Source: an uncultured Prochlorococcus sp.
Lineage (GTDB): Bacteria; Cyanobacteriota; Cyanobacteriia; PCC-6307; Cyanobiaceae
Assembly: GCA_902565305.1 (NCBI GenBank)
Contig: CACFEJ010000001.1
Location: 1-64,000, forward strand
Direction of reading: 5' to 3'
Length of the DNA stretch: 64,000 nt
A program made the translations under genes and the position numbers. Below, one piece after another: positions 27,269-36,667 of the stretch (position 1 is its first letter; the number at the start of each line of letters is the position of its first letter). The notes under the pieces were generated by a model. The model made no database searches. It was not told the DNA's origin and worked only from the letters and a program-made list of their open reading frames with translations.

Positions 27269-29680
27269 ATGCAAGAGAAAAGTTATTCTAAAAAATCATT
27301 TTCAGATAAAACCTTAGAAGAAGAATCTATAAACCTTTTAGAATGGGATTCATTAAAAACGCATTTATCTTCATTCGCCTCAACGGAAATGGGTAAACGA
27401 TCAATTGTAAGTTTTGTTATACCTTCAAAATACGAGGAATCTAAAAGACTTTTGAATGAAACTGTTGAAATTAATGAGCTAGAAAAAAATTTAGATAAAT
27501 CAATTAGTTTTTCTGGTGTTTTTGATATTAGTAGAAATATTGAAATTTGTTCGAAGGGAGGTGTAATTTCATCTTCTGAATTGTTAGAAATAGCGAAAAC
27601 AATTGCTGCAGCAAGAAATTTAAAAAAAATCTTATTAGATTTTGAACAAAGACCTTATATTTCATCATTCACAAAAAATTTAATTGACCATCAGAATATC
27701 GAAACGATTTTTAAAAAAGGTATTGAATCGAATGGAAGGATTTCAGACAATGCTAGTAATGAACTATCTATTCTTAGAAAAGAATTATCATCTAAGAAAC
27801 TTGAAAGAAAAATATTAGTTGAGAAATTTATTCAAAAGAATTTAGCTTATTTGCAAGATACTACTATTGGAGATCGATATGGTAGACCTGTTTTAGCAGT
27901 GAAAGTTAATTATGTAGATAAATTTAAAGGCATAATTCATGACTCTTCATCTTCAGGAAATACAGTATATTTTGAGCCTGATAGTGTAGTAACTAAAGGC
28001 AATAAGATTGCTTCTTTGGAGGCTAGAATCACCGCAGAAGAATTAAAATTACTTAAGAAATGGTCCCAAGTTGTAAGTGATAATTCAGAAAATCTTATTG
28101 AAATGGCATCCATTTTATTGAGATTAGAAAATGCCCTAACTCGTTCAAGATATTCGAAATGGATTGGAGGTAGAACTCCTACGTTTGAGAAAAATCCTAT
28201 TATTTCTTTAATTGGTTTTTCTCATCCGTTATTGATTTGGGAACATAAGAAAAAAGGAGCTCCTCCCCCAGTGGCTATCGATTTTCATATAAATAGAAAT
28301 ATTAAAGTTGTAGCTATTACAGGGCCAAATACTGGAGGCAAAACGGCAGCTTTAAAAGGATTAGGTTTGTCTTTACTTATGGCTAGAGCAGGATTATTGA
28401 TACCGTCAACTCATAATCCAATTATCCCTTTTTGTCCAAATATATATGTGGATATAGGAGATAATCAATCATTAGAAGAAAATTTATCTACCTTCAGTGG
28501 GCATATATCCCGCATAAAAGAGATATTAGATTCACTTGATAATAAGAAAGGATTATCAGTTGTTTTGTTAGATGAGATTGGATCAGGTACAGATCCTCTT
28601 GAAGGAACTGCTCTTGCGATGGCTTTACTAAAAGAATTTGCAAATAAATCTGATATCACTTTAGCAACTACACATTATGGAGATATTAAGGCTCTAAAAT
28701 ATAACGACTCAAGATTTGAAAACGTATCAGTTGCCTTTGATGAGGATTCTTTGAAGCCAAAATATATACTCAATTGGGGTATTCCTGGGAGAAGTAATGC
28801 CTTGTCAATTTCAAAGAGAATTGGTCTCGATGAAGGCATACTCAATGAAGCTGCAAATTATCTAAAGCCAAAAGAAGTTGATAATATTAACAGTATTATC
28901 AAAGGACTTGAGGAAGAGAGGATTAAACAACAAAATTCTGCAGAAGCCGCTGCAGAACTCATTGCAAGGACTGAAATATTACATGATGAACTGAAGAGAA
29001 ATTATGAATATCAAAAAATAAATGCTGAAAAAATCCAGGAAATTGAAAGGTCTAAATTATCAAAACAGATTGTATCCGCTAAAAAAGAGGTAATAGATTT
29101 GATTAAAAAATTAAGAGATAAAAATGTTAATGGAGAAGATACGAGAATTATTGGAAAAAGATTAAAGGAAATTGAGACGGAACATTTAACCCAAAAAAAA
29201 TTTGAAAAGTCAATATCATGGGATCCTCAGGTAGGCGATTTTGTAAAAATTAAAAGTCTAAATAGTACGGGACAAATTGTAGATTTAGATAAAAAAGGTG
29301 GTTTTTACGAAGTTAAATGTGGTTCATTCAGAAGCACATTATCTGTAAATGACTTTGAAGGTATTAATGGAGAAAAGCCTAATTTCAAAATGTCAAAAAT
29401 TGAGATCAAGTCTATAAGAGAAGATTATTCTTTTTCTAAAATTAGAACGAATAAAAATACTATTGACGTAAGAGGACTAAGAGTTCATGAAGCCGAAATA
29501 ATTATTGAGGAGAAAATTAGAAAATTTCATGGACCGTTATGGATTGTTCATGGAATTGGCACAGGGAAATTAAAAAAGGGACTAAGAAATTGGTTATTAG
29601 GTTTAAATTATGTTGATAAGATTGAAGATGCAGCCAACAACGAGGGTGGACCTGGTTGCAGTATTGCGTGGATAAAATAA
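27269..29680 (+). CDS. mutS2: MutS2 family ATPase with C-terminal Smr nuclease domain
   Basis: An 803-residue MutS2 protein; it lacks MutS mismatch-recognition domain I and is linked in other bacteria to recombination control and rescue of collided ribosomes. The ATPase has Walker A TGPNTGGKTAALKGL near residue 352, Walker B VVLLDEIGSGTDP near 432 and THYGD-type switch near 467. A long coiled coil follows (about 540-650), then a KOW-like segment (GDFVKIKSLNSTGQIVDLDKKGG near 652-675) and the Smr domain with IDVRGLRVHEAE near 730 and WIVHGIGTGKLKKGLRNWL near 762. Start is the ATG at 27269, 12 bp after the VOC gene. Confidence 0.95.
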   Translation: MQEKSYSKKSFSDKTLEEESINLLEWDSLKTHLSSFASTEMGKRSIVSFVIPSKYEESKRLLNETVEINELEKNLDKSISFSGVFDISRNIEICSKGGVISSSELLEIAKTIAAARNLKKILLDFEQRPYISSFTKNLIDHQNIETIFKKGIESNGRISDNASNELSILRKELSSKKLERKILVEKFIQKNLAYLQDTTIGDRYGRPVLAVKVNYVDKFKGIIHDSSSSGNTVYFEPDSVVTKGNKIASLEARITAEELKLLKKWSQVVSDNSENLIEMASILLRLENALTRSRYSKWIGGRTPTFEKNPIISLIGFSHPLLIWEHKKKGAPPPVAIDFHINRNIKVVAITGPNTGGKTAALKGLGLSLLMARAGLLIPSTHNPIIPFCPNIYVDIGDNQSLEENLSTFSGHISRIKEILDSLDNKKGLSVVLLDEIGSGTDPLEGTALAMALLKEFANKSDITLATTHYGDIKALKYNDSRFENVSVAFDEDSLKPKYILNWGIPGRSNALSISKRIGLDEGILNEAANYLKPKEVDNINSIIKGLEEERIKQQNSAEAAAELIARTEILHDELKRNYEYQKINAEKIQEIERSKLSKQIVSAKKEVIDLIKKLRDKNVNGEDTRIIGKRLKEIETEHLTQKKFEKSISWDPQVGDFVKIKSLNSTGQIVDLDKKGGFYEVKCGSFRSTLSVNDFEGINGEKPNFKMSKIEIKSIREDYSFSKIRTNKNTIDVRGLRVHEAEIIIEEKIRKFHGPLWIVHGIGTGKLKKGLRNWLLGLNYVDKIEDAANNEGGPGCSIAWIK

Positions 29681-29720
29681 AATTTAAAATACCTAGAAAA
29701 CAATTTAATAAGTTTATTAA

Positions 29721-30704
29721 GTGCAATTTATTGATCAAGCAAACATTATTCTTAAAGCTGGAAAAGGTGGAAATGGAATAGTTTCATTTAGAAGAGAAAA
29801 GTTCGTTCCTGCTGGAGGACCTTCGGGGGGGAATGGTGGCAAAGGGGGTTCAGTTATTTTGATGGCTGATAATAATCTTCAAACATTATTAGATTTCAAA
29901 TTCAAACGTGAAATAATTGCTGAAGATGGATGCAAAGGAGGTCCTAATAAAAGATCAGGTGCTTCAGGTGAGGATAGAATCCTTAAAGTTCCCTGTGGTA
30001 CAGAAATAAGGGATATTAAAACAGGCATTATTTTAGGAGACTTAACTAAAGATAAAGAAAGTTTAACTATTGCCATTGGAGGAAGAGGTGGACATGGCAA
30101 TGCTTACTATTTAAGTAATCAAAATAGAGCCCCAGAATCATTCACTGAAGGAAAAGATGGCGAGATATGGGAGGTTCAATTAGAACTAAAACTTCTTGCA
30201 GAGGTTGGGATAATAGGCCTTCCAAATGCTGGGAAAAGTACTTTGATTTCCGTTGTATCATCTGCCCGTCCAAAAATTGCAAATTATCCTTTCACGACTC
30301 TAATACCTAACTTAGGTGTAGTAAGAAAAATTGATGGGAATGGTTGCCTTTTTGCGGATATTCCTGGATTAATATCAGGAGCAGCCGATGGAGTAGGTTT
30401 AGGTCATGATTTTTTAAGGCACATCCAAAGAACGAAGATTCTTGTTCACTTAATTGATGCAATTGCAGAAAATCCTCTACATGATTTTGAGATTATTGAG
30501 CAGGAATTAAAAAAATATGGGAAAGGTCTTTTAGATAAAGAGAGGATAATAGTGTTAAATAAAATGGAGCTGGTAGATGATGATTATTTGAAAATAATTA
30601 CAAAAAAGTTAGAAGATTTATCAAAAAAGAAAGTTTTAGCTATTTCTTCATCTTTAAAAAAAGGTTTATCCTCACTGCTTTCTGAAGTGTGGAAAAGGAT
30701 CTAA
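29721..30704 (+). CDS. obgE: Obg-family ribosome-associated GTPase
   Basis: Essential GTPase of 50S assembly and stress signalling. The glycine-rich Obg domain fills residues 1-158 ([36 protein letters not shown]). The G domain shows G1 [12 protein letters not shown] near 165, G2 region YPFTTL near 190, G3 DIPGLISGA near 212 and G4 NKMEL near 282. The 327-residue length matches the short form without the extra C-terminal domain. The start is a GTG at 29721, 40 bp after mutS2, and the two are probably co-transcribed. Confidence 0.95.
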   Translation: MQFIDQANIILKAGKGGNGIVSFRREKFVPAGGPSGGNGGKGGSVILMADNNLQTLLDFKFKREIIAEDGCKGGPNKRSGASGEDRILKVPCGTEIRDIKTGIILGDLTKDKESLTIAIGGRGGHGNAYYLSNQNRAPESFTEGKDGEIWEVQLELKLLAEVGIIGLPNAGKSTLISVVSSARPKIANYPFTTLIPNLGVVRKIDGNGCLFADIPGLISGAADGVGLGHDFLRHIQRTKILVHLIDAIAENPLHDFEIIEQELKKYGKGLLDKERIIVLNKMELVDDDYLKIITKKLEDLSKKKVLAISSSLKKGLSSLLSEVWKRI

Positions 30705-30790
30705 CTTAAATTAAAAATTTTTTTGTAAATAAATACACTTGATTTAATAATGAAAATTAGCCATAAATAAGATAATCCTTTAAAAATAAT

Positions 30791-30973
30791 ATGAATTTCT
30801 ACAGTTGTTTTGATAAACAAGGAAAAATAATAGCTAGATGTCAAACCATTCAAGATATTGAGGTTCTTAAGAAAATGGGAAGACCGATTGTAGAAGTCAA
30901 GGAAATGAAAAATGAAGAGTCGGTGGTATGTTCTCTGACAGGTAGCCCATCAGATTTTAATAGAGATTACTAA
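30791..30973 (+). CDS. Small conserved hypothetical protein
   Basis: A 60-residue soluble protein (MNFYSCFDKQGKIIARCQTI ... SLTGSPSDFNRDY) that I do not recognise. It contains three cysteines (residues 6, 17 and 47), a central amphipathic helix (IQDIEVLKKMG) and no membrane segment. It is 86 bp downstream of obgE and is followed by a clear terminator, so it may be the last gene of that transcript. The convergent cp12 lies beyond the terminator. Real coding is supported by its sensible composition and placement, not by a known family. Confidence 0.65.
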   Translation: MNFYSCFDKQGKIIARCQTIQDIEVLKKMGRPIVEVKEMKNEESVVCSLTGSPSDFNRDY

Positions 30974-30987
30974 TAGAATTAATAAAT

Positions 30988-31016
30988 AAAAAAAAGGGCT
31001 TTTAGAGCCCTTTTTT
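30988..31016. terminator. Bidirectional rho-independent terminator
   Basis: Stem GGGCT (30996-31000) / AGCCC (31006-31010) with a 5-nt loop is flanked by A6-7 on the left and T6 on the right, so it works in both directions: after the 60-residue gene on + and after cp12 on -. Confidence 0.88.
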
Positions 31017-31043
31017 AATGTGCATTATCTATCAAGAGAAAAC

Positions 31044-31262
31044 TTAATCATCATAAACAAGACATTCTGGTTCATCCGGGTTGGCATCGCAGAATAGTTC
31101 CAAAGCATTAGGGTCATGTTTATCATCTGGATGATGATCCTTATACTCTTCGAGTTCTTTTAGCTCTTCAGTTAAATGTCTGACCTTTGGAAGATTGCCC
31201 TCTGCTTTTGCAGATTCGATTTCCGATTGATCTTTTTGGATGTGTTCGTCAATGGATTTCAT
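31044..31262 (-). CDS. cp12: CP12, redox regulator of GAPDH and phosphoribulokinase
   Basis: CP12 is a small, partly disordered linker that ties GAPDH and PRK into an inactive complex in the dark. The C-terminal GAPDH-binding part is intact: DPNALELFCDANPDEPECLVYDD, with the cysteine pair near residues 59 and 67. The N-terminal cysteine pair that binds PRK in plants and many cyanobacteria is absent; the N-terminal 50 residues contain no cysteine. The 72-residue length is close to the family. The AWD_VEEL core is replaced by LTEELKELEEYKDHH. It follows a bidirectional terminator. Confidence 0.93.
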   Translation of the reverse strand: MKSIDEHIQKDQSEIESAKAEGNLPKVRHLTEELKELEEYKDHHPDDKHDPNALELFCDANPDEPECLVYDD

Positions 31263-31389
31263 TTTAAGCTTTTCATACTTTAGTAGACATACATAACATA
31301 GTTAATTTCTAATGAAATTGCATTATCTATGAACTAAATAAGTGTTCATTACAACATCATTTTTTTTTGAAATTGATTTATTTATTTTT

Positions 31390-32334
31390 TTAGGTCTCTA
31401 CTTTCATTATTTTCCTTAGAGATGGTAAAACTGGGATTATTTGATTTGGGTTTAAAGGGAATAAAGCTTTGTAGTAATCTTTTTTCCATTCATTGTCGAA
31501 GCATGTCCTATTTACGTTAGATATTTTAAAGAACTTTAATCTCCATTCAATAATCTTTTCAAAACTTGATAGTTCTTGTTCAGTACATTTGAAAAGTTTG
31601 CTATATATCAATTCCCATCTTATTAGCGTTGGAAAAAGGTAAATATCTGCGTAGGTTAACTCTTCTCCAAATATCCAGTCCCCTTTATTTTTCTGAAGTA
31701 AATTTTCAATTTCATTTATAGCTGCGAAAAGATTTTTACTTGCTTTTTCGTAAGCTGACTGGTTTCTGGCGAAACCACATTTATATACGCCATCATTAAT
31801 GCTGTTATTAATTAAATCTAAAAATTTTTGATTACCATCTTTAATAATTAATGCCTGATCTTTCGATTCACTTTTTATTGAATTGAGTAGTCTCATAATC
31901 TGTGAACTTTCATTTGAAAGAATATTTACTTCATCTTTTACAAAGCTAATTAAAAGAGGTAATGTCGCTCTAAAAATAATCTTTTTATTAGCTTTTTTGT
32001 AAAGGTCTGAAAGTCTTATACATCCCTTAATCTTTGTATTGAAAATCCATTCGCCATGCTCAACATCTGCCTTTAAAAAAATTACTTTAACTTTTTTAGA
32101 TAAATCTTTTATTTCTTGTATGAGTAAAGTTCTTTGACACCATGGACAAGAATGACCTACTAATAAATAAATTTGTCCATTCTCATTATTAATATCGTAT
32201 TCACTATTAATGTTTATACCTTTAGGCCTTTTATAATTACCATGTAAATCTGTTGGCGCGAAGCCATTCATTAATTGGGTCCAAAACCAAAACCAGAATT
32301 TTCTGGAGGCCTTTATAAGGTATTTATTTTGCAT
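31390..32334 (-). CDS. Glutathione S-transferase family protein (omega/xi-like)
   Basis: A 314-residue GST-fold protein. An N-terminal extension of about 50 residues leads into the thioredoxin-like domain with VGHSCPWCQRTLLIQE near residue 57: a CPWC active site in the place of the Cys of omega-type or glutathionyl-hydroquinone reductase-type (xi) enzymes. The all-helical C-domain includes WIFGEELTYADIYLFPTLIRWELIY near 220. A cysteine catalyst suggests thiol transfer or deglutathionylation and not classical conjugation (family knowledge). Divergent from the aspartoacylase-like gene, with 23 bp between starts. Confidence 0.78.
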   Translation of the reverse strand: MQNKYLIKASRKFWFWFWTQLMNGFAPTDLHGNYKRPKGININSEYDINNENGQIYLLVGHSCPWCQRTLLIQEIKDLSKKVKVIFLKADVEHGEWIFNTKIKGCIRLSDLYKKANKKIIFRATLPLLISFVKDEVNILSNESSQIMRLLNSIKSESKDQALIIKDGNQKFLDLINNSINDGVYKCGFARNQSAYEKASKNLFAAINEIENLLQKNKGDWIFGEELTYADIYLFPTLIRWELIYSKLFKCTEQELSSFEKIIEWRLKFFKISNVNRTCFDNEWKKDYYKALFPLNPNQIIPVLPSLRKIMKVET

Positions 32335-32357
32335 AAAATTTTATTTTTAAAGAAAAA

Positions 32358-33263
32358 ATGACTGTTCAAAGAATACTTATCGTTTCAGGCACTCATGGGA
32401 ATGAAATTAATCCTGTTTGGGCTGTTAAGCAATTTAATAGAAAGGAAAATAGTTTAAATAATGGTATTGAGTATGAATACATCATAGGTAATCCTGCTGC
32501 CTATGATAAAGGGTGCAGATATATAGATGTAGATTTAAACAGGTCTTTTAAAGAAAGTGAGAATTTTGATCAACACAAAAATAGCTTTTATGAAACTAAT
32601 AGAGCCAATTTTTTAGTAGATGAATTTGGAATTGACGGATCTAAACCCTGTCAGATTGCAATCGATTTGCACACTACTACTGCAAATATGGGAACAAGCA
32701 TTGTTATGTATGGGAGGAGATCCAAAGATTTTTGTTTAGCTGCATTACTGCAGAACAAATTTGGATTGCCTATTTATTTGCACGAAAAAGATAGAGACCA
32801 AACAGGCTTTCTTGTAGAAGCTTGGCCATGTGGTTTAGTTATTGAAATAGGAGCTGTCGCACAAAATTTTTATGATCAAAATATTATAAATAGATTCTCT
32901 CTAATAATTAGCTCATTAAGGGAAGAGATAGATAAATTAAAAAATAAACTTATAGAACTTCCAAAGGAGTTAGTAGTTCACGTTCATCAAGGGAGTATAG
33001 ATTATCCAAGAGATGAAAAGGGAGATATTGATGGCATAATTCATCCTGAGAGAATGAACCAAGATTGGAAAATGATTAAAAAAGGAGATCCATTATTTCT
33101 GGATAGCCAAGGAATAATCCACAAATATGAACGGGACCAATTGATTTGGCCTGTTTTTATTGGAGAAGTTGCTTATAAGGAAAAAAAAATTGCCATGAGC
33201 TACACAAAAAAAGAAGTTATTTGTTCCAAAAAACAATGGGTTCAAGAGTTTGAAAGTTTTTAA
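32358..33263 (+). CDS. Aspartoacylase-like zinc carboxypeptidase-fold hydrolase
   Basis: A 301-residue protein of the AspA/AstE (M14-like) family. Zinc-ligand motif SGTHGNEINPVWA is at residues 10-22 and the third-ligand region DLHTTTANMG near residue 104; the catalytic Glu lies in VIEIGAVAQNFYD near 168. In animals the family removes acetate from N-acetyl-aspartate; the picocyanobacterial substrate is not known, so the annotation gives the fold and chemistry (amide hydrolysis) only. It is followed by a 435-bp interval before psbA. Confidence 0.8.
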   Translation: MTVQRILIVSGTHGNEINPVWAVKQFNRKENSLNNGIEYEYIIGNPAAYDKGCRYIDVDLNRSFKESENFDQHKNSFYETNRANFLVDEFGIDGSKPCQIAIDLHTTTANMGTSIVMYGRRSKDFCLAALLQNKFGLPIYLHEKDRDQTGFLVEAWPCGLVIEIGAVAQNFYDQNIINRFSLIISSLREEIDKLKNKLIELPKELVVHVHQGSIDYPRDEKGDIDGIIHPERMNQDWKMIKKGDPLFLDSQGIIHKYERDQLIWPVFIGEVAYKEKKIAMSYTKKEVICSKKQWVQEFESF

Positions 33264-33380
33264 ATTAAGAAACCGGAACAATAAATCGTTGAAACCTAAT
33301 AAGGATTTTTTATTTAATAGATAAGTTTATTTAATATTTAATAATTTTATTTTTTTTTCTAATTTTTAAACCTTAAATAC

Positions 33381-33509
33381 CTAAATTCTTTCACTCCAAT
33401 AAATAACAGCTCCAAAAGCCTCTAATTGCAGTCTTCTATGCTTAGCCTCTCTTAAGGAAACTATCTCTCTGGATCTTTTTCCGTTAAGAAGCCATTCGAT
33501 TATTACCAA
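33381..33509 (-). CDS. Small unlisted reading frame, 42 residues, in the interval before psbA
   Basis: On the minus strand a TTG at 33509 opens a 42-codon frame ending in TAG at 33381. The protein runs VIIEWLLNGKRSREIVSLRE then AKHRRLQLEAFGAVIYWSERI: a helical, strongly basic/acidic peptide of normal composition. A GAGG Shine-Dalgarno element sits 7 bases before the TTG, and an in-frame stop four codons upstream leaves no other standard start. I think I recognise the style of a small protein conserved in marine picocyanobacteria, but cannot verify this. Function unknown. It occupies the only coding-capable stretch in 33264-33698. Confidence 0.6.
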   Translation of the reverse strand: MVIIEWLLNGKRSREIVSLREAKHRRLQLEAFGAVIYWSERI

Positions 33510-33698
33510 GTTGAATCCTCAATAACAAAGAAAATCTTAAGACATGGAAGTTCTTTTCTCCTATTTTTAAAAAAATAAGTTTACTTAAAGAAAAAATATT
33601 TACCCATTTTTAGCGATTTTGGTCTAAAATCTTCGAAGCGGAATTTATTTTCCGTTTTTATTTACACGTCTCACTTTAGAGACATACTTTACGAACTC
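33510..33698 (+). promoter_or_regulatory. psbA upstream region and candidate promoter
   Basis: The 189 bases before psbA hold no gene. A possible -10 element TAAAAT is at 33625-33630, with a TTTACC-like element at 33599-33604 (20-bp spacing, long for a -35). The remaining ~70 nt would be an AT-rich 5' UTR. Promoter position is a guess; that strong light-responsive transcription starts here is general knowledge of psbA. Confidence 0.35.
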
Positions 33699-34781
33699 AT
33701 GACAACTATTCAGCAGCAGCGTTCTTCGCTGTTAAAAGGTTGGCCACAGTTTTGTGAGTGGGTAACATCAACTAACAACAGAATTTATGTTGGTTGGTTC
33801 GGCGTCTTAATGATTCCATGCCTTCTTACAGCAGCGGCTTGCTTCATCGTTGCATTCATCGCAGCACCACCAGTAGACATCGACGGAATTAGAGAGCCAG
33901 TTGCTGGTTCATTCCTATATGGAAACAACATCATCTCAGGTGCAGTTGTTCCTTCATCTAACGCTATTGGTCTACACTTCTACCCAATTTGGGAAGCAGC
34001 TACTGTAGATGAGTGGTTATACAACGGTGGTCCTTACCAGCTTGTAATTTTCCACTTCCTAATTGGTATTTCAGCATACATGGGAAGACAGTGGGAGCTT
34101 TCATACCGTTTAGGTATGCGTCCTTGGATCTGTGTTGCATACTCTGCACCAGTTTCAGCAGCTTTCGCAGTATTTCTTGTATACCCATTCGGTCAAGGTT
34201 CATTCTCTGACGGAATGCCTCTAGGTATCTCTGGAACATTCAACTTCATGTTTGTTTTCCAGGCAGAGCACAACATCCTTATGCACCCATTCCACATGGC
34301 TGGTGTTGCTGGTATGTTCGGAGGATCTTTATTCTCAGCTATGCATGGTTCACTTGTTACTTCATCTCTAATCAGAGAAACTACTGAGACAGAATCTCAG
34401 AACTATGGTTACAAGTTCGGACAAGAAGAAGAAACATATAACATCGTTGCAGCTCATGGCTACTTCGGTCGTTTGATCTTCCAATATGCAAGTTTCAACA
34501 ACAGCAGAAGTCTTCACTTCTTCCTAGCTGTATTCCCAGTTGTTTGTGTATGGTTAACTTCAATGGGTATCTGCACAATGGCATTCAACCTTAACGGTTT
34601 CAACTTCAACCAGTCAGTTGTTGATGCAAACGGTAAGATTGTTCCTACATGGGGTGACGTTCTTAACAGAGCAAACCTAGGTATGGAAGTAATGCATGAG
34701 CGTAACGCTCACAACTTCCCACTTGATCTAGCAGCAGCTGAGTCTACAACAGTAGCTCTTTCAGCTCCAGCTATCGGTTAA
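33699..34781 (+). CDS. psbA: Photosystem II D1 reaction-centre protein
   Basis: D1 binds the primary donor chlorophylls, the manganese cluster and QB in thylakoid-membrane photosystem II. The 360-residue chain has five membrane spans and canonical stretches: the [17 protein letters not shown] region near 127-143 with Gln (not Glu) at the position-130 site, FPLDLA processing region at the C-terminus followed by about 15 residues removed by CtpA, and the His ligands in [26 protein letters not shown] near 213-238. Codon use is unlike its neighbours, with many C-ending codons (AAC, TTC, TAC), as expected for a very highly expressed gene. ftsH, encoding the D1-repair protease family, lies 1.9 kb downstream. 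Confidence 0.99.
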   Translation: MTTIQQQRSSLLKGWPQFCEWVTSTNNRIYVGWFGVLMIPCLLTAAACFIVAFIAAPPVDIDGIREPVAGSFLYGNNIISGAVVPSSNAIGLHFYPIWEAATVDEWLYNGGPYQLVIFHFLIGISAYMGRQWELSYRLGMRPWICVAYSAPVSAAFAVFLVYPFGQGSFSDGMPLGISGTFNFMFVFQAEHNILMHPFHMAGVAGMFGGSLFSAMHGSLVTSSLIRETTETESQNYGYKFGQEEETYNIVAAHGYFGRLIFQYASFNNSRSLHFFLAVFPVVCVWLTSMGICTMAFNLNGFNFNQSVVDANGKIVPTWGDVLNRANLGMEVMHERNAHNFPLDLAAAESTTVALSAPAIG

Positions 34782-34802
34782 GCTTAAAGTTCTTAAACTC
34801 AC

Positions 34803-34828
34803 AAGCCCCCTTTTGGGGGCTTTTTTTT
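34803..34828 (+). terminator. Rho-independent terminator of psbA
   Basis: AAGCCCCC (34803-34810), TTTT loop, GGGGGCTT (34815-34822), then continuing T-run to 34828. It lies 22 bp after the psbA stop and is a GC-rich stem in an AT-rich region. Confidence 0.95.
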
Positions 34829-34888
34829 GTTTAATTTTCAATTGGTTTCATATAATGTTTATATATAGATAAAACATTTAATATTTCT

Positions 34889-35986
34889 ATGAGTAGTAGT
34901 TTTGGAAAAATTTTTCGTGTTAGTACTTTTGGAGAATCACATGGTGGTGCAGTAGGAGTCATCCTTGATGGATGTCCACCTAAGTTAAAAATAGATATAA
35001 ATCTGATACAAAATGAATTAGATAGGCGCAGACCTGGTCAAAGTGACATTACAACACCCAGAAATGAAGAAGATAAAATTGAAATATTAAGTGGGATAAA
35101 GGAGGGGTTAACACTTGGAACTCCAATAGCAATGTTGGTAAGAAATAAGGATCAAAGACCAGGAGATTATAATAATTTGGAGCAGGTATTTAGACCTTCT
35201 CATGCAGATGGTACATATCATCTGAAATATGGAATTCAGGCAAGTTCCGGCGGTGGTAGAGCCTCTGCTAGAGAAACAATTGGGAGAGTAGCAGCTGGTG
35301 CTGTAGCAAAACAATTATTAAAAACCTTCTCTAATACTGAAATACTATCTTGGGTAAAGCGTATACATGATATTGATTCTGATATAGATAAAGAGAAGAT
35401 TTCTCTCAAAAAAATAGATTCTAATATTGTTAGATGTCCTGATGAAAAGGTATCAACAGAAATGATCGAGAGAATTAAGGAATTAAAGCGTCAAGGAGAT
35501 TCTTGCGGCGGTGTTATTGAATGTCTAGTAAGAAATGTTCCCTCTGGTCTTGGAATGCCTGTTTTTGATAAATTAGAAGCTGATTTAGCAAAGGCTTTGA
35601 TGTCTTTGCCTGCCACGAAAGGCTTTGAAATAGGTTCAGGTTTCTCTGGAACTTATTTAAAAGGAAGCGAACATAATGATGCCTTCATTAAATCTGATGA
35701 TATTAGGAAGTTAAGAACTATATCTAACAATTCTGGAGGTATACAGGGCGGAATAAGTAATGGCGAAAATATTGAGATGAAGATAGCTTTTAAACCTACA
35801 GCAACTATCGGGAAAGAACAGAAAACAGTAAATGCTGAAGGAAAAGAAGTTTTGATGAAAGCAAAAGGGAGACATGATCCATGCGTTCTACCAAGAGCAG
35901 TTCCTATGGTTGATGCTATGGTGGCTTTAGTACTTGCTGATCATTTACTACTGAATCAAGCTCAATGTGGCTTAATCGATAATTAG
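34889..35986 (+). CDS. aroC: Chorismate synthase
   Basis: Last shared step of aromatic amino acid synthesis: EPSP to chorismate, requiring reduced FMN. The 365-residue protein begins [21 protein letters not shown] (family signature GESHG), has [18 protein letters not shown] near 45, the second signature [22 protein letters not shown] near residue 115, and [15 protein letters not shown] near 280, followed by [17 protein letters not shown]. It starts 61 bp after the psbA terminator and has its own upstream AT-rich region. Converges on the Eda-like gene. Confidence 0.97.
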   Translation: MSSSFGKIFRVSTFGESHGGAVGVILDGCPPKLKIDINLIQNELDRRRPGQSDITTPRNEEDKIEILSGIKEGLTLGTPIAMLVRNKDQRPGDYNNLEQVFRPSHADGTYHLKYGIQASSGGGRASARETIGRVAAGAVAKQLLKTFSNTEILSWVKRIHDIDSDIDKEKISLKKIDSNIVRCPDEKVSTEMIERIKELKRQGDSCGGVIECLVRNVPSGLGMPVFDKLEADLAKALMSLPATKGFEIGSGFSGTYLKGSEHNDAFIKSDDIRKLRTISNNSGGIQGGISNGENIEMKIAFKPTATIGKEQKTVNAEGKEVLMKAKGRHDPCVLPRAVPMVDAMVALVLADHLLLNQAQCGLIDN

Positions 35987-36020
35987 TAGTTTTGTTAAAT
36001 AAATTATATTTATCTTTGAT

Positions 36021-36647
36021 TTAATTATTTTTGAGCCATTCATATATTTTTGGATCAAACTTTTTTTTAATAATACCTTTATCTCCAATCACGATTGCTT
36101 TATACCCTAAAGATTTATAAGTTTTTAAATCATTGATTGATAGTCCTCCAGCAGCAATGAAATCAATATTTTTATAGTTGAGTATATCTATAGAACTATC
36201 TTTACTTTTTATTGGGTAAATTTTGATAATATTGCAACTTACATCTATCGCCTCCTTAAGATCTTTTAAATTATAAATTCCAGGAATTAATAAATAATTT
36301 TTTGACTGCGCATAATTGAAAAGATCTTTATCCCAAAATTTCATCATCGAAAAATTTAATCCAATTTTTAAAGAATCTTCTATAGATTGCTTATTAACTA
36401 TGGAGGCAGAGCCTAAATTAATTCTTGGATATTTAATTTTGATATCGGATACAAAATCGAACCAATTTTCGTTGTTAGACCAACTTATTTCAATATTCTT
36501 TAATCCTAATTTTACTAAGTTTTCTAATTCTTCAAAAAATGAATTTCTTATAGAGGTATTTGAGTAAATATTATCTTCAGGTTTTATAAGTAAAAAAAAA
36601 GAGTCCATTTTAAGGAACTCTAAAAAAGAATCTTCTTTATTATTCAT
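36021..36647 (-). CDS. eda: Divergent KDPG/KHG aldolase-like protein (Eda family)
   Basis: A 208-residue class I aldolase-fold protein of the Eda family, which splits 2-keto-3-deoxy-6-phosphogluconate in the Entner-Doudoroff route. The Schiff-base lysine aligns to IIKIYPI near residue 145, and the catalytic Glu to LKNIEISWSN near 57. The arginine of the family (EVTLRT) is replaced by Ser/Asn, GAGT is GSAS, and the phosphate-site PTGG is AAGG. These changes leave KDPG cleavage plausible but unproven. Picocyanobacteria are often annotated with this gene as Eda. It ends 34 bp from aroC (convergent) and is 20 bp downstream of the ftsH stop, same strand as ftsH. Confidence 0.68.
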   Translation of the reverse strand: MNNKEDSFLEFLKMDSFFLLIKPEDNIYSNTSIRNSFFEELENLVKLGLKNIEISWSNNENWFDFVSDIKIKYPRINLGSASIVNKQSIEDSLKIGLNFSMMKFWDKDLFNYAQSKNYLLIPGIYNLKDLKEAIDVSCNIIKIYPIKSKDSSIDILNYKNIDFIAAGGLSINDLKTYKSLGYKAIVIGDKGIIKKKFDPKIYEWLKNN

Positions 36648-36667
36648 TAGTAATTTAATTTCAAAAA

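Noticed and set aside
34000..34239. Open frames on both other strands/frames within psbA
   Set aside because: psbA's D1 protein is certain; these are by-products of its constrained composition.
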